Positions 1 to 5,292 of a stretch of DNA of 9,320 nucleotides are shown one piece after another (the first letter of the stretch is position 1; each line of letters opens with the position of its first letter). The notes beneath the pieces were generated by a model that saw only the letters and a program-made list of their open reading frames with translations, did no database searches and was not told the origin of the DNA. Source of the DNA: Flectobacillus sp. (GTDB taxonomy: Bacteria > Bacteroidota > Bacteroidia > Cytophagales > Spirosomataceae); the NCBI GenBank assembly GCA_029865665.1, contig JARXAV010000260.1, positions 1-9,320 on the forward strand, in the 5' to 3' direction. The translations under genes were made by a program, and so were the position numbers.

Positions 1-1
1 T

Positions 2-481
2 AATACTTCTGCGGAGTCATTTCCTACGCCTCCAGATTCAGATATTCGTCTGTTTTACATTCAGCGTAGTTCTAATTCGAATGCTATCTTATACGATGCC
101 AATTTGTTGCCTAATAAAAAGTTAAATCCCAAAAATCCTGTTCATACCTATTGGATAAAATACCATGAGAAAGGGCAGAAAGAGGAATTGACGGGTATTC
201 AGCGTTCATTGGCTTATGGGTTACACACAAGTGATATTCCCAATGAACCGAATGCCTACGAAGGACATTTTTTGGCTTATCGGAAAAGACGTTTTGTCGT
301 GAAGCAAGATGCCAGAGGTGTACCTATTGCTTTGTTCCCAATTAACGGAAAAATGCAAATCCTGAAACGTGTTTTTGTGAATGTGGACGAAAGTGGCATG
401 GTGCCTTCGGTGATTTATATCGAACTTTGGGGGAAAGATCCTGTAACTGGAAAAGATGTCTATGAGCGATTTAAGCCATAA
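2..481 (+). CDS. DUF4833-like protein, 5' end missing
   Basis: The reading frame is open from the first complete codon at position 2 to the TAA at 479-481, giving 159 visible residues with no start codon that must be used. A TTG at 104 is in frame, but the open sequence before it encodes a conserved-looking segment (LFYIQRSSNSNAILYDAN), so the true start lies upstream of the window. The pattern 'FYIQRS..N..LYDAN', then 'HTYWIKYHEKGQKEELTGIQ' and 'AYG', matches what I remember of the DUF4833 family (function unknown, common in Bacteroidetes). The rest alternates hydrophobic and polar residues (FLAYRKRRFVVKQD, VPSVIYIELWGKD), suggesting a compact beta-rich domain. The Ser/Thr/Pro-rich start of the visible part would fit a linker after a signal peptide, but that part is not visible. 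There are no catalytic motifs I can name. The family name is from memory and no function can be assigned. Confidence 0.75.
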   Translation, partial: NTSAESFPTPPDSDIRLFYIQRSSNSNAILYDANLLPNKKLNPKNPVHTYWIKYHEKGQKEELTGIQRSLAYGLHTSDIPNEPNAYEGHFLAYRKRRFVVKQDARGVPIALFPINGKMQILKRVFVNVDESGMVPSVIYIELWGKDPVTGKDVYERFKP

Positions 482-484
482 ATT

Positions 485-600
485 AAGAAGGTGTGTAAAA
501 AAAATATGAGCAACCGTCGCTCGAATTAAAGCTAAAACCAACTATATTGTTTGGCACAAAATGCTTTAAATTAAACGCTACACTTTTTACACACCTTCTT
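485..600. repeat. 116-bp MITE-like element with perfect 17-bp terminal inverted repeats
   Basis: AAGAAGGTGTGTAAAAA at 485-501 is exactly reverse-complementary to 584-600. The 82-bp interior has no plausible gene. It holds a second nested pair, TTAAAGC at 526-532 against GCTTTAA at 563-569, and a small GAGC/GCTC pair at 508-511 and 519-522. The element starts three bases after the stop codon of the DUF4833-like gene and ends in a T run (599-604). The size, the termini and the lack of coding content fit a non-autonomous miniature transposable element. The GTGTGTAAAA end faintly recalls IS256-type termini, from memory only. I found no convincing target duplication in the flanks. The alternative is a long-range terminator or RNA hairpin for the upstream gene, since the T run follows the right arm, although an 82-nt loop is far larger than usual. 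Confidence 0.55.
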
Positions 601-769
601 TTTTGAGGAAGTCTCTTGTTTTCAGCATACTAAGTCATACCTATTGACCGTTCCTCATAAACTTATTGCCCTTCCCGCTATTTTTTCCGAAATTGAAGGC
701 TAATTAAATACCCTTACTACATTATATTCTGATGAACGTAAGTTGAAAAAACATTAAACAGGTAACACT
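601..769. other. Gene-free stretch upstream of the membrane-protein operon
   Basis: No open frame of note occurs on either strand. A 7-bp inverted repeat, TGAGGAA (604-610) against TTCCTCA (651-657), is too weak and widely spaced to call a terminator. I could not find a convincing TAnnTTTG promoter element, yet the operon at 770 should need a promoter here unless it is read through from upstream. The last bases before the ATG are A-rich, with no Shine-Dalgarno sequence, as is usual in Bacteroidetes. Confidence 0.5.
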
Positions 770-1861
770 ATGTCCGTGATAGACAGCATTAAAAAGATAT
801 TTACCCGAAAAAAGTTAAACCTTGCATCCGAAAGTGTGCTAGATATACCTCTTGAAATTGCTTCTGAAAATACAGATTCCATTATGGTTTATGAAGATTT
901 GGTAGTGGATGCCCAGCGGACTTCTAACGCACAGGATAGCACACCCGATTGGTTGATAAACGAAGATATTTTAAGAGATGAAGGCGTAATATTTGGACTT
1001 TCTGGTTCACATCCAGAAGAAAAATTGTCCATTATTCGTAACTATTTCGTCAAGCAAACGGCTGCCGTAGAAAAGGTAATTGAGTATGAAGAAGAAAAAA
1101 TTGGAGAACTAAATTATTGGATTGAGGAAAAAGAACGCTTGGTGACGAACCTTGAAAAGAAAATCGAAGACCTTAAAAATTTAGAATTTACCCAACAACA
1201 TCAATTGCCTCGTACCATCGTGGGCTTATGTTTGGCTATTGGCGTAGCTGTGGGTAATTATTACCTGATTGAAGTCTCTCTGAAAGGACAATTTGAACAG
1301 CATGAACTGATTGCGATGGGCGTGTTTGGGGCAGGGATGTTTAGCTTGTTCGGACGAGTTTCTTTTTTACACGATGAGGAAAAGAGCAGTTCTTGGCGAA
1401 AAGTATTAGAAGAAATAGGAATGCCCTTTGCGGCTGCCTTTTTTGTGTTTGCTCAAATCTTCCCGAAACAACCAGCCTTAAATGCTTGGGCGTTATTTGC
1501 CTTTATTTTCTTTTTGTTTCTGTTTGCTGGAAAGTTATTACTAGGAAATTTAACGCTATTAAAAGACGATTTGACGATTTACCAAAAACGGAATCAGTTA
1601 GCGAAAGATAAAATTAAAAAAGTAAAAGAGTGGGAGGAGGAGATTGGAAAGCATAAAGCTGAAATTGATAAATTCAGAAAGGAAAAATACGAAGTACTTC
1701 CTGTATTGACAAAAGCCATTGCCGAACGAACCCGTCATCATGCACAACGAGATATGCTTATCAAAATCTTTGAAAGTGAATATTACTTAGCGGTCAAATA
1801 TCGAACAAAACTTGGTCCTAAAGATTTGGAGATGTTGAATATTATGAGGGGAGGGGAGTAA
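770..1861 (+). CDS. Four-helix membrane protein flanked by coiled coils, unknown function (A)
   Basis: I do not recognise this 363-residue protein. No signal peptide is visible. Residues 1-60 are polar and probably flexible, and 60-95 form an acidic segment (PDWLINEDILRDEG...PEEK). Residues about 97-143 are a heptad-like Glu/Lys-rich coiled coil. Four hydrophobic segments follow at about 149-169, 180-200, 217-231 and 239-260, then a second charged coiled coil at about 262-308. An LPVLT motif sits at 310-314, and a helical tail with RTRHHAQRD and DML ends the protein. Four helices would put both coiled coils in the cytoplasm. The ATG at 770 is the first in this frame; it has no Shine-Dalgarno sequence but an A-rich leader. 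The next gene, 60 bp downstream, encodes a protein of the same layout, so the two probably form one complex. No enzymatic, ATPase or channel signature is visible, and the MotA/ZorA-type proteins known to me do not match the sequence. Confidence 0.85.
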   Translation: MSVIDSIKKIFTRKKLNLASESVLDIPLEIASENTDSIMVYEDLVVDAQRTSNAQDSTPDWLINEDILRDEGVIFGLSGSHPEEKLSIIRNYFVKQTAAVEKVIEYEEEKIGELNYWIEEKERLVTNLEKKIEDLKNLEFTQQHQLPRTIVGLCLAIGVAVGNYYLIEVSLKGQFEQHELIAMGVFGAGMFSLFGRVSFLHDEEKSSSWRKVLEEIGMPFAAAFFVFAQIFPKQPALNAWALFAFIFFLFLFAGKLLLGNLTLLKDDLTIYQKRNQLAKDKIKKVKEWEEEIGKHKAEIDKFRKEKYEVLPVLTKAIAERTRHHAQRDMLIKIFESEYYLAVKYRTKLGPKDLEMLNIMRGGE

Positions 1862-1921
1862 AAACGCTACGTTTAAAGAGAGGTGTAAATGGGTAGCTTG
1901 AATACAAAAAGCTAAATTATT

Positions 1922-3322
1922 ATGGAAAATCAAGAAAAAAAACATACGGAATTCAATGACTTTCAACACGGTTATACGAGTGGATTAGAAGACGTTGAAA
2001 AAGATAACTACGAAGGGTATGTTCGCAGTCAGGTGAAATTTGAATGGCTTGGGCGTTTACTTGACGAAAAGAAAGGGGAACTTTCGGAAGTTAAAAACCT
2101 TATTGAATGGGTAAAAGGGCAACAAAAAACGGCTTTTGATTCCCTTCAAGTACGTTTAGGGAATTTTGAAATTGCCCAAAAAAATAAACTTCGTCTCGAT
2201 GAACAAGCGGCTGATTTTCAAGAAAAAATCACGTATCTGAACGAAAAGCGAAAAACCACCGCTCAGAAGTACTCACTTCTGGCAGGAATCATCTATTTCT
2301 TTGCGGGTATTGCCTTTGTGGCAGGTGATTTAATCATTTCGCATGAAATTGTGGCTTATGCCTTGAACATTCGTAACGATGTAGAATCGTGGTCATTTGC
2401 CGTAGGATTAGCGATGATTTCAGTCTTGTTGAAACCTGCTTACGAACGCTTGATAGAAAGCCCTTATGCTGAAAATCCAAGTCCTCGTTCTAAAAAAGTA
2501 TATGCTTGGTTTAAAGGAACAATGGTACTGTTTGCTACCTTGACCTTATTCATTTTGGGTTGGTTCCGTTATGAAGCGTATAAAACGGAAAAAATGAAAG
2601 AGGCAATTAACAAGTCGATTAAGAATATTCAGAACGAAGCTTTTGATCCGCTTAATCCGACTGCACCTCAATCGCCACAAGTGACCCAGCAAATTGATGC
2701 CAAACTGAAAACCTTTGACGGACTAACGCTTGATTTGGTTAATAGCCCATGGGCTTTAGCTTCTTTTGTGTTATCGGGTATTTTGTTTGCCCTTGCTGGA
2801 GCGGTGTGTTTAGGGATTTCGTTTCCGATTTTGCAAGCTTATTGGTCTCGCTGGGTGCAGATTGACCCACGTATTAAGCGATATACCAAAGCAAAAAGCA
2901 AATTGATACCTGCTTTAGAAGAAGCGGAAAAAGCATTTTCTGACCAGTTAACACAGAAAACAGTCTTGGAAAATGAAATCAAGTTATTACCTCCCTTGAC
3001 CGATTTAGAAGAGCAAAAACACTACCTATTGAAAGAAATTGAAGCGATTCAAGAAGATATGTTACTTGCCGAAACCGATGCCAGAACCAAGGCATTTAAG
3101 GACGGATATAGCAAAGGAGAAGTGGTAAAAAATGTGATGGAAAAGGACGAACTTAATCAGTTTGTACGAGATACCTATTTTACAAGTTCATCCTTAGCTA
3201 CTAAAGTCAATGGCTCTTCTGCGGATAAATCCATATCAAGTAAACGACCGCCTTTACGCCCTTATCAACAGCTTCGGAAATTAATTTCTGAGGATTTTGA
3301 AGGAGGGAAAGAGGTGCTATAA
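1922..3322 (+). CDS. Four-helix membrane protein flanked by coiled coils, unknown function (B)
   Basis: This 466-residue protein is unrecognised but mirrors the preceding gene product. An N-terminal polar part contains FQHGYTSG (14-21). Residues about 40-115 form a long coiled coil. Hydrophobic helices lie at about 118-138, 156-171, 197-215 and 278-303. A roughly 60-residue polar loop rich in Pro and Gln (217-276) between the third and fourth helices would face the periplasm if both ends are cytoplasmic. A second coiled coil (about 318-385) carries LPPLT at 356-360, followed by FKDGYSKG (392-399). The last 70 residues are Ser/Lys-rich and end in a basic-aromatic segment (RPPLRPYQQLRK). The start ATG at 1922 follows an A/T-rich leader without a Shine-Dalgarno sequence. 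The gene is 60 bp after its likely paralogue and 18 bp before the LRR gene, so the three are probably co-transcribed. Its job is unknown; a membrane scaffold or a transporter-like complex are guesses. Confidence 0.87.
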   Translation: MENQEKKHTEFNDFQHGYTSGLEDVEKDNYEGYVRSQVKFEWLGRLLDEKKGELSEVKNLIEWVKGQQKTAFDSLQVRLGNFEIAQKNKLRLDEQAADFQEKITYLNEKRKTTAQKYSLLAGIIYFFAGIAFVAGDLIISHEIVAYALNIRNDVESWSFAVGLAMISVLLKPAYERLIESPYAENPSPRSKKVYAWFKGTMVLFATLTLFILGWFRYEAYKTEKMKEAINKSIKNIQNEAFDPLNPTAPQSPQVTQQIDAKLKTFDGLTLDLVNSPWALASFVLSGILFALAGAVCLGISFPILQAYWSRWVQIDPRIKRYTKAKSKLIPALEEAEKAFSDQLTQKTVLENEIKLLPPLTDLEEQKHYLLKEIEAIQEDMLLAETDARTKAFKDGYSKGEVVKNVMEKDELNQFVRDTYFTSSSLATKVNGSSADKSISSKRPPLRPYQQLRKLISEDFEGGKEVL

Positions 3323-3340
3323 ATATCATTCTTTGATGTT

Positions 3341-4207
3341 ATGTGGAAGAAATTGTTAACTCTTTTCTATACATTGTTTTGTATGGAGTCATTAGCTCAA
3401 ACTAATGATAGTACGTGCTATTCTTTGGAAGAGATAATACAGAATCCATTGAAAGTAAAAAAGTTAGTGATTAAGAATGAAACCTCTAAGACCTATAAAA
3501 CTATTCCCAAACAAATTTTCAAGTGTACTAATTTAGTAGAGTTAGTTTTATTTAATACAAATCTGAGACGTATTCCTGATGAAATTAGTACACTTGAAAA
3601 TTTGAGAATATTGTCAATTCCTCATGGGCATCTAAAACGAGTTAGTTCTAAAATAGGAACGCTTAGGAAACTCCACTACCTAGATATTTCTAATAATCGG
3701 TTGAAAAAACTTCCGAAAGAGTTATTACGATTAAGGTATCTGGAAACGCTGGTTTTATCTAGCAACCAACTTCAAAAGCTAGACTTGCCTAAAAGTTTAG
3801 GACTGAAATCAATTTATGCAGATCATAATCAGATAGACACGCTTTATGACGAACTATTTGGGTTTTATGATAGCATAGAAATACTATCCTTAAAAAGTAA
3901 TGCTCTTCGTTACATTCCAAGTGATATAACTCAAGCTGCCCATCTTCAGATGATAAACCTGAATAATAACCGCCTTCGTGATTTTCCAGAAGAGTTTTTA
4001 GAGATGCCTCATTTAGAAGAAATACGCTTGGGTAAGAATCAAATCAATGAGCTTCCTGAATTAGTGGAAAAAAGTACAATAAAGCTATTAGATTTAAGTG
4101 AAAATCCACTAAAAAAGTGGAGAGTAAGACAATTTGCTCAAAAGTCAGAAATCCCAACACTTATCTTCATGAAAAAATTAAATCATTGGGAATATCTTGA
4201 GGAATAA
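3341..4207 (+). CDS. Exported leucine-rich-repeat protein
   Basis: This 288-residue protein begins with a signal peptide (WKKLLTLFYTLFCMESLAQ, cleavage probably near residue 20). There is no lipobox cysteine at the cleavage site, although Cys26 and Cys62 follow in the mature part. From about residue 64 to 267 there are roughly nine repeats of about 23 residues with the LxxLxLxxNxLxxLPxxL pattern, clearest at 110-132 (LHYLDISNNRLKKLPKELL) and 201-223. LRR arrays form curved solenoids that bind other proteins, so this is presumably a periplasmic or surface protein-interaction module. No other domain is visible. The start ATG at 3341 is 18 bp after the stop of the upstream membrane-protein gene, which suggests one operon and a role with that complex. 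The gene ends in tandem in-frame TAA codons (4205-4210), 7 bp from the end of the convergent exporter gene, with no terminator hairpin between them. Confidence 0.88.
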   Translation: MWKKLLTLFYTLFCMESLAQTNDSTCYSLEEIIQNPLKVKKLVIKNETSKTYKTIPKQIFKCTNLVELVLFNTNLRRIPDEISTLENLRILSIPHGHLKRVSSKIGTLRKLHYLDISNNRLKKLPKELLRLRYLETLVLSSNQLQKLDLPKSLGLKSIYADHNQIDTLYDELFGFYDSIEILSLKSNALRYIPSDITQAAHLQMINLNNNRLRDFPEEFLEMPHLEEIRLGKNQINELPELVEKSTIKLLDLSENPLKKWRVRQFAQKSEIPTLIFMKKLNHWEYLEE

Positions 4208-4214
4208 TAATCTT

Positions 4215-4853
4215 TCATCTCCTCCCACTAAACGCTACTTTTATTCCTAGTCCAATCAAGGCTGTACCACAAAGCTTATGTAAGTAGCTAGAAAATCGGG
4301 GATTTTGGTTTAATTTGGCGAAGAAGGCTGCTGAAAAACTAACCAAGATAAAAGACCAAATCGTTGCTGTGGTAATAAAGGTTGTACCTAAAGCCAAAAA
4401 AGGAAGTACCGAATCTTGCTTGGAAGAATCAATAAATTGAGGAAGAAAAGCGATGAAAAAAAGCGCAACTTTCGGGTTTAGTACATTCGTCAAAATCCCA
4501 TCTCGATAAATTTTCCAGTAATTGACTATTTGCCTTGTCTCCTTCGTCTGCGATGTAGCTAACTGAGATTTATCGGTTAGCATTTGATAGCCCATATAAA
4601 GTAAATACACTGCCCCGACGTACTTGATGACATTGAAAAGGATAATCGACTTCGCTATGATAATAGAAAGTCCGAACGCCGCCAAAAGCGTATGAATTAC
4701 GCTGCCTGTACTGATTCCTAAGGTCGAAATAATACCTGCTTTTTTCCCTTGTCCAATACTTTTGGTCAAGATAAAAATAGTATCGTTGCCTGGGGTGAGA
4801 TTTAATAAAATGCCTGTTAGTAAAAACGTCTCAAAGTGGATAATTCCTTGCAT
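4215..4853 (-). CDS. LysE/RhtB-family amino-acid exporter
   Basis: This inner-membrane exporter belongs to the LysE/RhtB (threonine/homoserine efflux-like) superfamily. Members are about 200-215 residues with six hydrophobic segments and export amino acids or related metabolites. The product from this start is 212 residues. Family marks are LNLTPGND at residues 17-24 (usually LTPGPD), the following QGKKAG...TLGISTGSVIH block (35-54), YVGAVYLLYMGYQ (78-90) and LNPKVALFF (125-133). I chose the ATG at 4853 because it puts the first helix at the family's usual distance from the N terminus. A 12-codon longer form is open only from a TTG at 4889 and adds a charged segment unlike the family. The exact substrate cannot be told from sequence. 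The gene converges on the LRR gene and is probably transcribed alone. The only promoter-like string I noticed is TAGTTTG (complement of 4887-4893), one base short of the Bacteroidetes -7 consensus. Confidence 0.93.
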   Translation of the reverse strand: MQGIIHFETFLLTGILLNLTPGNDTIFILTKSIGQGKKAGIISTLGISTGSVIHTLLAAFGLSIIIAKSIILFNVIKYVGAVYLLYMGYQMLTDKSQLATSQTKETRQIVNYWKIYRDGILTNVLNPKVALFFIAFLPQFIDSSKQDSVLPFLALGTTFITTATIWSFILVSFSAAFFAKLNQNPRFSSYLHKLCGTALIGLGIKVAFSGRR

Positions 4854-5143
4854 CGTAGTCGGGGATAATCGTTTTACTTCTTTAAGCAAACTACCTATTT
4901 TACCCTAAAATTCCAACTTATTTTTATGGTAAACTCGTTCCTAATTCTTTTATAAATTCAATATATAAGGTTGGATGTGCCATAATCCAGCGATAAATCA
5001 TTTTATCAGAAGCCTTTTTTGAAAATGCGTGACAATTGTTTTTTAAAATTAACATGTAGATAATTTTTGGGCAATGAATTTCCCTCTTTTGAATAAGGAA
5101 TTATACTTAATTAAACCCAATTTAATAACAAAATAGTGATTAA
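4854..5143. other. AT-rich divergent intergenic region
   Basis: This stretch lies between the exporter start and the regulatory sites of the TonB receptor gene, which is transcribed in the opposite direction. I see no reading frame with coding character on either strand and no RNA gene. It holds only short AT-rich palindromes, such as TTAAA(N5)TTTAA near 5111-5125, which are expected at this base composition. The exporter's promoter should lie within the first 60 bases or so. Confidence 0.6.
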
Positions 5144-5213
5144 TGTTAACAAATTGTCTCCAATGTTAAGTAAATATTAACAAAATAGAAGTATTGTTAA
5201 TACTCTGTTCACT
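5144..5213. promoter_or_regulatory. Cluster of TTAAC-type sites, candidate operator for the TonB receptor gene
   Basis: Five related hexamers lie in 70 bp: TTAACA at 5146, TTAAGT at 5166, TTAACA at 5177, TTAATA at 5197 and TTCACT at 5208. Start-to-start spacings are 20, 11, 20 and 11 bp. Four are preceded by G (GTTAA or GTTCA). The first lies in a perfect palindrome TGTTAACA (5144-5151), and the second and third form a dyad GTTAA-N7-TTAAC (5165-5181). The last is 31 bp upstream of the -7 element. Direct TTAACA-like repeats at 11-bp spacing are the pattern bound by PhoP/PhoB-type response regulators in Bacillus; applying that here is inference. The local DNA is very AT-rich, so some repeats may be chance. 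Confidence 0.4.
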
Positions 5214-5244
5214 TTATGGGAATGATTAGATAATATTCGGGTAA

Positions 5245-5252
5245 TACCTTTG
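5245..5252 (+). promoter_or_regulatory. Bacteroidetes -7 promoter element of the TonB receptor gene
   Basis: TACCTTTG is an exact match to the Bacteroidetes -7 consensus TAnnTTTG. It lies 40 bp before the ATG at 5293, which gives a short leader. I see no clear -33 TTG-type element at the expected distance, which would fit a promoter that depends on an activator bound to the TTAAC-type sites just upstream. Confidence 0.55.
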
Positions 5253-5292
5253 CAAAGTCAAGTTTAGAGACAGTTTATCAAAGAATAACACT

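Noticed and set aside
221..541. Open frame on the minus strand overlapping the DUF4833-like gene
   Set aside because: It is a shadow of a well-supported plus-strand gene, has no recognisable domain, and runs into the inverted-repeat element.
763..772. Identical TAACACTATG at the start codons of the first membrane-protein gene and the TonB receptor gene (5286-5295)
   Set aside because: Only seven bases beyond the ATG are shared, and A-rich leaders are the norm in Bacteroidetes, so chance is the simpler explanation.
1862..1921. The nonamer AAACGCTAC occurs in this gap, inside the inverted-repeat element (574-582) and at 4230-4238; the gap also has AGGTGTAAA, loosely like the element's ends
   Set aside because: The 4230 copy is simply coding sequence of the exporter, and the similarity in the gap is too short to call a degraded second element. 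The 5-bp stem AAACG/CGTTT here is also too weak to name.
3301..3307. AGGAGGG resembling a Shine-Dalgarno sequence before the LRR gene
   Set aside because: It lies 33 bases before the ATG and inside the preceding coding region, too far to place a ribosome on that start.
770..3322. Possible Zorya/MotA-like motor or calcium-uniporter-like channel
   Set aside because: Membrane helices with coiled coils suggested these, but I see no MotA-type conserved residues, no OmpA-like partner and no DIME pore motif.
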